A stretch of 19,221 bases of DNA from JBBDSV01 sp040904785 (GCA_040904785.1 JBBDSV010000085.1:1-19221); one strand, 5' to 3'. Positions 9,299 to 17,583 are shown, counted from the stretch's first letter. The notes: generated from the letters alone by a model not told the origin. Numbers and translations are program-made.

Positions 9299-10012
9299 CT
9301 AGCTGACGAGGCCGAGCTGGACGGCGATCGGGAACGACAGGTTGCCGACGACGACGAGCGCGGTGAATCCCACCGCGAACGCCCGACGCCAGTGGTTGAA
9401 CCGCCGGTTGTTCAGGCCCAACGACTGGAACAGGCTCCACGCGCCGTGGTAGAGATGGAAGCCCAGTGCGGCATTCGCGACCAGGTAGAAGGCGGCGACG
9501 GCCGGCTGCTGGAAACTGGCGACGACCCGTTCGTAGACGGTTCCCGATGGATCCGGGTTGACCCACGTCAGGGTGATATCGGCGACGTGGTAGGCGAGGA
9601 ACAGCAGCACGATGACGCCGGTCCACCGCATCGTGCGCGCCGCGAAGTCGGCGGCGATGTAGTCGCGCTTCGAGCGGTAGGCCTCGGGACGCGCGTGCCG
9701 GTTCATCACGGTCAGCTGGTAGGCGGCGACAACATGTACAACGAGTGCGGCGATGAGCACCACGCGGAAGAGGTAGAGCATCCCGTATTCGGGGAGGATC
9801 GGGTACAGCAGCTTGCGGATGAACTCCGCGTAGGTGTTGAACGCGTCGGCGCTCTGGTAGAGCTTCAGATTGCCGAGCATGTGGGCGAAGACGTAGCCGA
9901 GCCAGATGACGCCCGTGATCGCCATCAGGTACTTCTTGCCCAGCGCCGAACGGTAGAGCTCGACGAGGAACGGCGTTCGCGTGGGCGTCGTGGCGCCGAC
10001 CTTGGTGGCCAT
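9299..10012 (-). CDS. sdhC: Succinate dehydrogenase cytochrome b558-type membrane subunit
   Basis: This 237-aa integral membrane protein anchors SdhAB and carries haem b. It has about five hydrophobic helices. His44 (FAHMLGN), His93 (VVHVVAAY), His142 (AYHVADI) and His186 (GFHLYHGAW) are spaced as in the single-subunit, two-haem b558 family, so no sdhD is expected and none is present. The ATG at 10012 is chosen because AGGAG (10018-10022) lies five bases upstream; an extension to 10102 would add a basic, non-conserved leader. The gene is first in the C-A-B order also found for M. tuberculosis sdh1. It is divergent from glutamate dehydrogenase over a 175-base gap. Confidence 0.93.
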   Translation of the reverse strand: MATKVGATTPTRTPFLVELYRSALGKKYLMAITGVIWLGYVFAHMLGNLKLYQSADAFNTYAEFIRKLLYPILPEYGMLYLFRVVLIAALVVHVVAAYQLTVMNRHARPEAYRSKRDYIAADFAARTMRWTGVIVLLFLAYHVADITLTWVNPDPSGTVYERVVASFQQPAVAAFYLVANAALGFHLYHGAWSLFQSLGLNNRRFNHWRRAFAVGFTALVVVGNLSFPIAVQLGLVS

Positions 10013-10044
10013 CGTGACTCCTGGTGCCTGCTCGGACGCGTTGG

Positions 10045-10050
10045 AGCCTA
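10045..10050 (-). promoter_or_regulatory. Possible extended -10 element for the sdhCAB operon
   Basis: The minus strand reads TGCTAGGCT here: a TAGGCT hexamer with the TGN extension, 32 bases before the sdhC ATG and upstream of its ribosome-binding site. No -35 consensus is visible. A promoter for glutamate dehydrogenase should lie in the same gap, but I found no convincing hexamer for it. Confidence 0.4.
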
Positions 10051-10187
10051 GCAGCGGCGCCCGCCGGACCCGCTTTCGGTACCCACCACCCGCGACAGAC
10101 ACCCGTCACCGGGGTAGCGGTCGACGGCACGCGGCCAGCATGATTGAGTGCACGCGCCACCGACCGCGACAGGCAGGGGACGCCGGC

Positions 10188-11438
10188 GTGGAGCCGACAC
10201 CAGGCATGACACCGTTCGAGGCCGTCAACTACTTCTTCCATCGGGCCGCGGCCACCCTCAACCTCTCGACTGCCGCAATCGACGTGCTCACCGGTTCGTA
10301 CCGTGAGCTGCGCGTGCAGGTGCCGTTCCGTCGCGACGACGGATCTCTCGAGGTGGTCTACGGCTACCGCGTGCAGCACAACGGTGCCCGCGGCCCCTAC
10401 AAAGGCGGGCTGCGGTACCACCCGTCGGCCGACCTCGAGGAAGTGCGTGCGCTCGCGTCATTGATGACGTGGAAGACCGCACTGGTCGACGTGCCGTTCG
10501 GCGGCGCCAAGGGTGGTGTCCAGGTCGATGCGACGGGCTTGAGCACCGGCGAACTCGAGCGGGTCACGCGGCGCTACACCGACCAGATCGGCCACATCAT
10601 CGGGCCGACCCGCGACATCCCGGCCCCCGACATGCACACCAACGCCCAGGTGATGAGCTGGATCCTCGACCAGTACGGGCGCAAGCACGGCCACACCACG
10701 CAGATCGTGACCGGCAAGCCCGTCGCGCTCGGCGGCTCGCTCGGCCGTGAGGAGGCCACCGGCCGAGGCTGTGTCGTCGTCATGGACGAGGCGGTCGCCG
10801 ACCGAGGACTCGAGACGCCGTGTTCGGTCGCCATCCAGGGGTTCGGCAACGTCGGGTCCTGGGCGGCGAGCATCGCCCACGAACGCGGCTACCGCGTCGT
10901 GGCGGTCTCCGATGTCGTCGGCGGGATCTACGACCCGTCGGGCATCGACATCGTCAAGCTCACGGGCCACGTCGCGGACTCGGGTTCGGTCGTCGGCTTC
11001 CCCGGCACCGAACCGATCAGCAATGCCGCACTGCTCGAGCTCGACGTCGATGTGCTCATGCCGGCCGCGATCGGTGAGGTCATCACCGAAGCCAACGTCG
11101 ACCGGATCGCCGCCCGCATCATCATCGAGGCGGCGAACCATCCGATCACCCCGGTTGCCGACGCCGCGCTGCGCGACCATGACGTGCTGGTCGTCCCCGA
11201 CATCCTCGCCAACGCCGGCGGGGTCACCGTCAGCTACTTCGAGTGGGTCCAGAACAACCAGGAGATCCGCTGGGAACACGACGACGTCAATGCACGGCTC
11301 GAGATGAAGCTGCGTCGCGCCTATGCGCAGTGCCGCGACTTCCAGCGCACCCACGACCAGGCGAGCCTGCGCGACGCCGGGTTCGCGCTCGCGGTCGCCC
11401 GTGTCGTCGAGGCAGCCGAGCTGCGCGGCTACCTCTGA
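10188..11438 (+). CDS. gdhA: Glutamate dehydrogenase (Glu/Leu/Phe/Val family)
   Basis: The enzyme interconverts glutamate and 2-oxoglutarate plus ammonia with a nicotinamide cofactor. With a GTG start at 10188 it is 416 aa, the size of the small hexameric type. GCAGGGGA (10173-10180) is seven bases upstream, which favours this start over ATGs at 10140 and 10206 in the same frame. Substrate residues are Lys72 (PYKGGLRYHP), Lys96 and catalytic Lys108 (GGAKGGV), with Asp148 in APDMHTN. The Rossmann loop is GFGNVG (218-223), and the second strand ends in an Asp (VAVSDVVG), which leans towards NAD over NADP but does not settle it. The gene runs into a convergent hydrolase gene: the two coding 3' ends overlap by 10 bases. 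Confidence 0.94.
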   Translation: MEPTPGMTPFEAVNYFFHRAAATLNLSTAAIDVLTGSYRELRVQVPFRRDDGSLEVVYGYRVQHNGARGPYKGGLRYHPSADLEEVRALASLMTWKTALVDVPFGGAKGGVQVDATGLSTGELERVTRRYTDQIGHIIGPTRDIPAPDMHTNAQVMSWILDQYGRKHGHTTQIVTGKPVALGGSLGREEATGRGCVVVMDEAVADRGLETPCSVAIQGFGNVGSWAASIAHERGYRVVAVSDVVGGIYDPSGIDIVKLTGHVADSGSVVGFPGTEPISNAALLELDVDVLMPAAIGEVITEANVDRIAARIIIEAANHPITPVADAALRDHDVLVVPDILANAGGVTVSYFEWVQNNQEIRWEHDDVNARLEMKLRRAYAQCRDFQRTHDQASLRDAGFALAVARVVEAAELRGYL

Positions 11439-12199
11439 GCGAGCACCTCGTCGACAGCCGCGAGCACGACATCGGGTGCGTCGCGGTGCACCGAATGGTC
11501 GGTGCCGGCGACGACGGTGACCGTGACCGCCGGGTTCGCATCGAGTGCCACACGCGCGTGAGACGTGACCGTGCTGGCGCGTTCGTTGCCGGCGATGAGC
11601 ACGTGCACCGGAGTGCGCCACCGGGCGACCGTGTCCGTCAGGTCCCAAGGCCGGTTGTCGTCGATCGTTCCGTCGACGACGTCGGGGGTGACCAGCCGGG
11701 CGGCCAGCACCTTGCGCTGCACGTCACGTTCGTGCCATCGCGGATGCGCCTGGCGGATGGCGGCTGGATCGAGCTCGCCGCAGTCGGCACGCACGAGGGC
11801 CCGCAGCTCCTCGATCGCGGTGTCGGGGACGTGGAGCACCGGGTCGATCAGGACGCCGCCGCCCGTGAACCGGCCGGTGTCGCCGTCGTCGAGCAGGCGC
11901 GCGGCGACCGCGCCACCGAGCGAATGGGCGACGACCACGTCCCAGCCATCACCCAGCAGTGCGACATCGGCGGCCATCGCATCGAGCCGGTGATCGTCGG
12001 CACCAGGGCTGCGCCCGTGGCTACGCAGATCAGGCGCGACACACATCCACCCGGACCGGGCGAGCTCGGAGGCGATCCGCCACCAGCTCGTGCCGTCGGA
12101 GCCCAGCCCGTGCAGCAGCAGCGCACGCTTGTCGCCGGCGGGATTCCACACGTGGGTCTGCAGGCGCACGCCGAACGTGCGACGGCTATCGCCGGTCAC
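11429..12199 (-). CDS. Alpha/beta-fold hydrolase, 256 aa
   Basis: This is a typical alpha/beta hydrolase. It has an HGLG oxyanion segment (30-33), the DLRSHGRS motif after strand 4, the nucleophile Ser93 in AHSLGG (91-96), and a likely catalytic His235 (GTDHSVH). The acid is less clear: the usual Asp position reads GNE (Glu206), with Asp119 as another candidate. There is no signal peptide, so it is probably cytoplasmic. The substrate cannot be read from sequence; esterase, haloperoxidase-like and other activities all share this fold. The GTG start overlaps the trpS stop as GTGA, pointing to translational coupling. Its 3' end overlaps the end of the convergent glutamate dehydrogenase gene by 10 bases, leaving no room for a separate terminator. 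Confidence 0.88.
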   Translation of the reverse strand: MTGDSRRTFGVRLQTHVWNPAGDKRALLLHGLGSDGTSWWRIASELARSGWMCVAPDLRSHGRSPGADDHRLDAMAADVALLGDGWDVVVAHSLGGAVAARLLDDGDTGRFTGGGVLIDPVLHVPDTAIEELRALVRADCGELDPAAIRQAHPRWHERDVQRKVLAARLVTPDVVDGTIDDNRPWDLTDTVARWRTPVHVLIAGNERASTVTSHARVALDANPAVTVTVVAGTDHSVHRDAPDVVLAAVDEVLAQR

Positions 12200-13206
12200 G
12201 AGCGCGAAGCGGGCAGCAGCCCCATCGCGTCCTTCGCGTCGGCCAGCGTGGCTGCCGCCGTCTGCCGAGCGGTCTCGGCGCCGCGACCCAGGATGCGTTC
12301 CACCTCTCCCGGGTCGGCGACCAGCTCGGCATGGCGGGCCTGGACAGGGCGCAGGAGCTCGACGATGGCCTCGGCGACCGCCGACTTGAACGTGCCGTAG
12401 CCCCGGCCGTCGTATTCAGCCGCAAGCTCGTCGATGTCGCGACCGGTGGCGGCCGACATGATCTCGAGCAGGTTGGAGACGCCCGGCTTGGCCTCACGGT
12501 CAAAGCGGATGTCTGCAGCAGAGTCGGTCACCGCCGACTTGACCTTCTTGGCGATCCGCGCGGGTTCGTCGAGCAGATACACGATGCCGCGCTCGGAGGT
12601 GGCCGACTTCGACATGCGGTTCGTCGGCTCCTGCAGGTCCATGACGCGCGCCGCGGCGCGCGGATGCACGGCCTTGGGCAGCGTGAACACGTCCTGGCCG
12701 AACCGATGGTTGAACCGCTGCGCGAGGTCACGGGCCAGTTCGATGTGGTGGCGCTGGTCCTCGCCGACCGGCACCTCGTCGGCGTGATACAGCAGGATGT
12801 CTGCGGCCTGGAGCACCGGATAGGTCAGCAGTCCAGCCGATACGGAACGGTCGTGTCCGGCCGATTTCTCCTTGAACTGCGGCATGCGCGCCAGTTCGCC
12901 GTAGGTCGCGACACAGTTGAACAGCCAGGCGCATTCGGCGTGCTCGTGCACGTGCGACTGGACGAACAGCAGCGCGCGGTCGGGGTCGACGCCGACGGCG
13001 AGGATGCCGGTCGCCAGCTCGATGGTGCGACGCCGCAGCGTGTCCGGGTCGTGGTCGGCGGGTGCCGTCATCGCGTGCAGGTCGACGACGCAGTAGACGC
13101 AGTCGGCACGGTCCTGCATGTCGACCCAATTGACGAGCGCACCGAGATAGTTGCCGAGGTGCAGCACCCCGGACGGTTGAATCCCGGAGAACACTCGGGT
13201 CACCAC
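12196..13206 (-). CDS. trpS: Tryptophanyl-tRNA synthetase
   Basis: This class I synthetase charges tRNA-Trp. The 336-aa protein has the normal length and both ATP-binding signatures: the HIGH-like PSGVLHLGNYLGA (11-23) and the KMSKS-like RMSKS (197-201). Further family segments are GLLTYPVLQAADILLY and VPVGEDQRHHIELARD. Two tandem GTG codons at 13206 and 13203 could each be the start. The AAGG ribosome-binding site in AAAAGGTGAC is very close to the first and better spaced from the second, so the protein may begin one residue later. The gene sits 51 bases after the repaired mdh stop and overlaps the following hydrolase by GTGA. Confidence 0.96.
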   Translation of the reverse strand: MVTRVFSGIQPSGVLHLGNYLGALVNWVDMQDRADCVYCVVDLHAMTAPADHDPDTLRRRTIELATGILAVGVDPDRALLFVQSHVHEHAECAWLFNCVATYGELARMPQFKEKSAGHDRSVSAGLLTYPVLQAADILLYHADEVPVGEDQRHHIELARDLAQRFNHRFGQDVFTLPKAVHPRAAARVMDLQEPTNRMSKSATSERGIVYLLDEPARIAKKVKSAVTDSAADIRFDREAKPGVSNLLEIMSAATGRDIDELAAEYDGRGYGTFKSAVAEAIVELLRPVQARHAELVADPGEVERILGRGAETARQTAAATLADAKDAMGLLPASRS

Positions 13207-13257
13207 GTCACCTTTTCGTCAGGCACCGGCCGCACCATCGGCCCGCCACAAGCGGGG

Positions 13258-14249
13258 TCACAGCATGTCGGCGACGGCCGCACGCTCCTCTTCGAGTTCA
13301 GCGACGGTGCGGCCGAGCATGCCGCGGGCGTAGTCGGACACCTCGAGGTCAGCCACAACCTGGTAGTTGCCCTTCCCGTCGGTGGTGACCGGGAAGCCGC
13401 ACAGCAGGCCTTCGGGCACGCCGTATTCGCCGTGGGACACGACCGCCATCGACACCCATTCGCCGTCGGCGGTGGCTCTGCCGCCGCACCAGTTGCCGAC
13501 GTGGTCGATGAGCGCGTTGGCGGCCGACGCGGCCGACGACCCGCGCCGCGCGCGTCGATGACGGCCTTGCCGCGCTGCTGGACGGTGGTGACGAAATCTC
13601 CTTCGAGCCAGCTGCGGTCGTCGATCACCTCGGTCGCCGGGCGACCAGCGATCGTGGCGTGTTCGAAGTCGGGCAACATCGTCGGTGAGTGGTTGCCCCA
13701 GATCGCGAGGTTCTTGACGTCACGCACGGCGACACCGGCCTTCTGCGCCAGCTGCGATTTCGCGCGGTTCTCGTCGAGTCGCACCATCGCAGTGAACTGT
13801 TCAGCCGGCACGCCCTCGGCGTTGGCCGCGGTGATCAGCGCGTTGGTGTTGGCCGGGTTGCCGACGACCGCGACGCGCACGTCGGACGAGGCGGCCGCGG
13901 CGATGGCCTTGCCCTGGGCGGTGAAGATCGTGCCGTTGTCCTTGAGCAGGTCGGCACGCTCCATGCCCGGGCCGCGCGGCTTGGCACCGACGAGGCACAC
14001 GACGTCGGAACCGTCGAAGGCGGTCTCGGCATCGTCAGTCAGGGTGATGTCGTCGAGCAGCGGGAAGGCGCAGTCGTCGAGTTCCATGGCGACGCCTTCG
14101 AGCGCACCCATCGCCGGGGTGATCTCGAGGAGTTGGAGGTGCAACGGACGGTCGGGACCGAACATCTGGCCCGAGGCGATCCGGAACACGAGCGCGTAGC
14201 CGATCTGGCCGGCGGCGCCGGTGACAGCGACTCGGACGGGGGTACTCAT
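13258..14249 (-). CDS. mdh: Malate dehydrogenase, frameshifted
   Basis: Malate dehydrogenase interconverts malate and oxaloacetate in the TCA cycle. From the ATG at 14249 (GGAG five bases upstream) the protein runs well: NAD loop VTGAAGQIGYAL, LVGAKPRGPGMERADLL, VVGNPANTNA, the MVRLDENRAKSQLA loop and catalytic His in IWGNHSPTM. After GKAVIDARGA the frame is lost near 13540-13542. The true C-terminus continues in another frame (SSAASAANALIDHVGNW, then SMAVVSHGEYGVPEGL) to a TGA at 13258-13260. Removing two bases from the CCC at 13540-13542 restores ARGASSAAS and gives 329 aa, the usual actinobacterial length. The uncorrected frame runs to 13200 as Arg/Pro/Thr-rich sequence that overlaps trpS. 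A sequencing or assembly error is more likely than a dead gene. Confidence 0.9.
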
Positions 14250-14321
14250 GGGGGCTCCTGTCATTCCGGCACTTCGACGCTCGGCCGACCCGCAACGGGC
14301 GGTGCGGCGCTGCTAGAGCGG

Positions 14322-14336
14322 CGGGCGGTGCGCCCG
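14322..14336. repeat. Short inverted repeat upstream of mdh
   Basis: CGGGCG-GTG-CGCCCG can form a six-base-pair hairpin. It lies between the possible mdh promoter and the mdh start, so it would fall in the mdh leader. No function is evident, and such repeats are common by chance in GC-rich DNA. Confidence 0.25.
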
Positions 14337-14352
14337 ATCCGCCGACACCTCG

Positions 14353-14358
14353 AGCCTA
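14353..14358 (-). promoter_or_regulatory. Possible -10 element for mdh
   Basis: The minus strand carries the hexamer TAGGCT in the 146-base gap between folD and mdh, giving a leader of about 100 bases. It is the same hexamer as upstream of sdhC and the cupredoxin gene. No -35 consensus is seen. Confidence 0.3.
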
Positions 14359-14395
14359 CTGCCGTCGCCGCGTCACCCCGAACCCGACGGCGGCG

Positions 14396-15268
14396 TCAGC
14401 GGCGGGGCAGACCGCGGCGCCCGCGGGCGGCTTCGAGCGTGTTCTGCAGCAGCATGGTGACCGTCATCGGACCCACTCCGCCGGGCACCGGCGTGATCGC
14501 GCCGGCGACCTCGGCGACCTCGTCGAAGGCGACGTCGCCGACGAGCTTGCCTTCGTCGGTGCGGTTGGTGCCGACATCGATGACGACGGCTCCGGGGGCG
14601 ACCATGTCAGCAGTGATGAGCCGCGGAACGCCGACGGCGGCGACGATGACGTCCGCGGTGCGGCACACCGCAGCGAGGTCGCGTGTGCGGGAATGGGCCA
14701 GGGTGACGGTCGCGTCACGCCCCTTGAGCGTGAGCATGATCGACAATGGCCGGCCGACGAGGTTCGAGCGGCCGACGATGACCACGTGCGCGCCCTGGAT
14801 CTCGACGCCGGCGTGTTCGAGGATCTCGAGCACCCCGTAGGGCGTGCACGACAGGAACGTCGGGTCGCCGACCGTAAGGCGGCCGGCCGTGTAGGGGTTG
14901 AGGGCGTCGACGTCCTTGTCGGGACGGATCGCCTCCTGGATCGGCTGCGGATCGAGATGGTCGGGCAGTGGCAGCTGCACGAGAATCCCGTCGATCGCCT
15001 CGTCGGCGTTGAGCTCCTCGACGACGGCCGCGAGGTCGTCCTGCGACGTCTCGGCCGGCAGCACGATCTGGCGGGAATACATGCCCGCGACTTCGCTCGC
15101 CCGGTGCTTCATGCCGACGTAGACCTGCGACGCCGGGTCTTCGCCGACGATGACGGCCGCCAGTCCGGGCGTGACGTCGTGGTCGCGCACCAGGGCTGCG
15201 ACGTCGTCGGCGATGCGCGCACGCACCGTTTCGGCGAGCGCCTTGCCATCGATGATCGTGGCGGTCAT
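14396..15268 (-). CDS. folD: Bifunctional 5,10-methylene-THF dehydrogenase/cyclohydrolase
   Basis: FolD converts 5,10-methylene-THF to 10-formyl-THF, the one-carbon donor used by PurN and PurH just upstream. The 290-aa protein has the family's catalytic set at the same numbers as E. coli: Tyr50 and Lys54 (YVGMKHRASE) and Asp121 (PDKDVDALNPYTAGRL). It also has ILVQLPLP, the cofactor loop VGRSNLVGRP and the C-terminal PVPGGVGPMT signature. The ATG at 15268 is preceded by a long purine-rich ribosome-binding site, GGAGGAGGAG. It lies 39 bases after purH and is probably cotranscribed with it. Confidence 0.96.
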   Translation of the reverse strand: MTATIIDGKALAETVRARIADDVAALVRDHDVTPGLAAVIVGEDPASQVYVGMKHRASEVAGMYSRQIVLPAETSQDDLAAVVEELNADEAIDGILVQLPLPDHLDPQPIQEAIRPDKDVDALNPYTAGRLTVGDPTFLSCTPYGVLEILEHAGVEIQGAHVVIVGRSNLVGRPLSIMLTLKGRDATVTLAHSRTRDLAAVCRTADVIVAAVGVPRLITADMVAPGAVVIDVGTNRTDEGKLVGDVAFDEVAEVAGAITPVPGGVGPMTVTMLLQNTLEAARGRRGLPRR

Positions 15269-15307
15269 CTCGTCTGCTCCTCCTCCGGCCGTGGACCGGT
15301 GCCGCGG

Positions 15308-16846
15308 TCAGTGTCGGAAGTGTCGGCGGCCGGTGAAGACCATCGGGATGCCGTGCTCGTTGGCCGCAGCGATGACCTCGTCATCGCGGACTGATCCGCC
15401 GGGTTGCACGATAGCGGTGACGCCGGCGGCGGCCGCAGCGTCCGGCCCGTCGCGGAATGGGAAGAACGCGTCGCTGGCGAGCACCGCACCGACGTGGCGT
15501 TCACCGGAGCGCTGCACGGCGAGCCGGACGCTGTCGACACGGCTCATCTGTCCCGCACCGACCCCGACAACCTGCAGATCGGTGGCGAGCACGATCGCGT
15601 TCGACTTCGTGTGCTTGCACGCGATCCAGGCGAACTTGAGATCGTCGAGCATGGCGTCGTCGGGTGCGACGTCGGTCACGACCCGCCACTCGTCCCACGG
15701 CTCGGCCGCCGTGTCGGCGTCCTGGACGAGCAGCCCGCCGGCGATCGAGCGCACCTGTCGCCCACCGGCCGCCGCAGCGGCGCCGGGCATCTCGAGGATG
15801 CGCACGTTCTTCTTCGTCTGCAGCGTCGCGAGCGCGTCGGCGTCGTAGCCGGGGGCGATCACCACCTCGGTGAACACCTCGATGATCGCCTCCGCGGTCG
15901 CGGCATCGATCGGCCGGTTGGCGGCGACGATCCCCCCGAACGCCGAGACGGGGTCGCCTTCGAGCGCACGGTCGTAGGCGACCCGTAGCTGGTCTGCGAC
16001 GGCATATCCGGCCGGGTTGGTGTGCTTGATGATGGCCACGCACGGCTCGGACTGGTCGAGCACCATCCCCCACGCGGCGTCGGTGTCGAGCAAGTTGTTG
16101 TAGGAGAGCTCCTTGCCGTGGTGTTGCACGGCCGCGGCGAGGCCATTCGGCGGCTCGGCGCGGTAGAACGCGGCCGCCTGGTGCGGGTTCTCGCCGTAGC
16201 GCAGCTGGCTGGAGCGGCGCAGCGTGGTCGTCAACTGTGGCGGGAACGCGTCGTCGGCGTCGAACCATGCGGCGACCTGGGCGTCGTAAGCGGCGGTGTG
16301 GCGGAACGCTGCGGCCGCCAGATCACGGCGAAGCTCGCCGGTGACCCCGTCGTGGGCGTCGATGTCGGCGAGCACTCGGGCGTAGTCGTCCGGGGAGACG
16401 ACGACGCTGACGGACGCGTGGTTCTTGGCGGCCGCCCGCACCATCGTCGGGCCACCGATGTCGATCATCTCGATGATCGCGTCGGGGTCGTCGGTGGCGG
16501 CGACCGTGTCGGCGAACGGATACAGATTCACAACGACGAGATCGAACGGGGCGATGCCGAGTTCGTCGAGCTGCTGTACGTGCGTCTCGAGCCGCCGGTC
16601 GGCGAGAATCCCGGCGTGAACATGCGGGTGCAGGGTTTTAACGCGACCGTCGAGACATTCGGGAAATCCGGTGACCTCGGCCACCTCGGTCACCGCCACG
16701 CCGGCTTCGGCGATGTGTGCCGCCGTCGACCCGGTCGAGACGATCTCGACGTCGCGGTCGGCGAGCGCCCGCGCGAAGTCAGCGACCCCGGTCTTGTCGA
16801 AGCAGCTGACAAGCGCGCGGCGGATCGGGGCGGTGCTGGTGGTCAC
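15308..16846 (-). CDS. purH: Bifunctional AICAR formyltransferase / IMP cyclohydrolase
   Basis: PurH performs the last two steps of IMP synthesis. The N-terminal MGS-like cyclohydrolase domain (about 1-200) shows SCFDKTG, STGSTAAHI, GRVKTLHPHVHAGIL and NLYPF. The C-terminal transformylase domain shows LRYGENPHQ, the catalytic Lys274-His275 in IKHTNPAG, SAFGGIVAAN, GAGQMSRVDS and SDAFFPFRDG. The protein ends in the usual FTGRRHFRH. At 512 aa it is full length. The GTG at 16846 overlaps the purN stop as GTGA, with GAGGAG (16852-16857) five bases upstream inside purN, so the two are likely translated together. Confidence 0.97.
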   Translation of the reverse strand: MTTSTAPIRRALVSCFDKTGVADFARALADRDVEIVSTGSTAAHIAEAGVAVTEVAEVTGFPECLDGRVKTLHPHVHAGILADRRLETHVQQLDELGIAPFDLVVVNLYPFADTVAATDDPDAIIEMIDIGGPTMVRAAAKNHASVSVVVSPDDYARVLADIDAHDGVTGELRRDLAAAAFRHTAAYDAQVAAWFDADDAFPPQLTTTLRRSSQLRYGENPHQAAAFYRAEPPNGLAAAVQHHGKELSYNNLLDTDAAWGMVLDQSEPCVAIIKHTNPAGYAVADQLRVAYDRALEGDPVSAFGGIVAANRPIDAATAEAIIEVFTEVVIAPGYDADALATLQTKKNVRILEMPGAAAAAGGRQVRSIAGGLLVQDADTAAEPWDEWRVVTDVAPDDAMLDDLKFAWIACKHTKSNAIVLATDLQVVGVGAGQMSRVDSVRLAVQRSGERHVGAVLASDAFFPFRDGPDAAAAAGVTAIVQPGGSVRDDEVIAAANEHGIPMVFTGRRHFRH

Positions 16847-17541
16847 GATGGCTCCTCGGAGTCGGTCGATGCGCGCCCGCCAGAGTTGCGGGCACCACGG
16901 ATGTGGACGATGTCGCCGACGCGCTCAACCCGGTCCTGGCACAACGCACGGACGCAATCGGGCAGCAGCTCGTGTTCGACCGCGCGGATGCGGGCGTGCA
17001 AAGACTCCTCGTCGTCGTCGGCTTCGACGGCCACGGGGCGCTGCCCCAGGATCGCCCCGGCGTCGACCTCAACGTCGACGAGGTGCACCGTCGCACCGGC
17101 CACCTTGACGCCGGCGGCAAGCGCGTCTCGCACCGCGTGGGCACCACGGAAGGCGGGCAGCAGTGCGGGGTGGGTGTTGACGATCCGGTCGGGCCACCGG
17201 GCCACGAACGCCGCTGACAGGATCTTCATGAATCCGGCGAGCACGACGATGTCGACGTCATGGGCGGCGATGCGGTCGGCGAGCGTGGCCTCCCACGTCG
17301 CGCGGTCGGGAGAGTCGGCGAGCTCGTGGACCTCGACGGGGATGTCGCGGCCAGTGGCGTGGGCGAGCCCGCCGGCGTCGCGGCGGTCGGCGCCGACGAC
17401 GACGACCTCACCACCGAAGTCGTCATCGGCGTCGATCGCCTCGAGCAGGGCCTGCAGGTTGGTCCCGCCCCCAGAGATCAACACCGCAATGCGTTTGGGG
17501 CGCGAAGGCGGGCCGGCGGCCGCGAGTGACTCGGTCTCCAG
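16843..17541 (-). CDS. purN: Phosphoribosylglycinamide formyltransferase
   Basis: PurN transfers a formyl group from 10-formyl-THF to glycinamide ribonucleotide, step 3 of purine synthesis. The catalytic residues, numbered from the CTG start, are Asn122 and His124 (VNTHPALLPAFRG) and Asp160 (VHLVDVEVDAGAILGQ); the nucleotide loop is LISGGGTNLQALL. The first ATG/GTG/TTG in frame is GTG 17484, but starting there cuts away KRIA of the first beta strand (KRIAVLISG) and has no ribosome-binding site. An in-frame CTG at 17541 has GGGAGAGG (17546-17553) just upstream and a possible promoter at 17584, so I prefer it: 232 aa against 213 aa from GTG 17484. The acidic tail after HIRGARNSGG is not conserved. 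The start is uncertain; the identity is not. Confidence 0.88.
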   Translation of the reverse strand: METESLAAAGPPSRPKRIAVLISGGGTNLQALLEAIDADDDFGGEVVVVGADRRDAGGLAHATGRDIPVEVHELADSPDRATWEATLADRIAAHDVDIVVLAGFMKILSAAFVARWPDRIVNTHPALLPAFRGAHAVRDALAAGVKVAGATVHLVDVEVDAGAILGQRPVAVEADDDEESLHARIRAVEHELLPDCVRALCQDRVERVGDIVHIRGARNSGGRASTDSEEPS

Positions 17542-17583
17542 CGTGCCTCTCCCGGTGTGCGGCTCACGTGGTTCGGGGCGCCA

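Noticed and set aside
8552..10051. Plus-strand 499-codon frame over sdhA/sdhC
   Set aside because: It is a shadow of the sdh genes; no domain is recognisable and it has no sensible start or ribosome-binding site.
10013..10187. Riboswitch or cis-regulatory RNA between sdhC and glutamate dehydrogenase
   Set aside because: No conserved riboswitch core was seen; the gap is only 175 bases and holds both promoters.
13258..13455. Separate 65-aa minus-strand gene after mdh
   Set aside because: It is the in-frame Mdh C-terminus (SHGEYGVPEG), not an independent gene.
13200..13545. C-terminal tail of the uncorrected mdh frame as a novel protein end
   Set aside because: The conserved Mdh C-terminus is encoded in the other frame, so this tail is out-of-frame reading.
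11959..14199. Very long plus-strand open frame (746 codons) over trpS and mdh
   Set aside because: It is antisense to clearly recognised genes, is Arg/His/Val-rich, and shows no family motif. Such shadow frames are usual in GC-rich DNA.
14250..14395. Small gene or RNA in the folD-mdh gap
   Set aside because: No ribosome-binding site with a credible frame was found; only a -10-like hexamer and a short hairpin.
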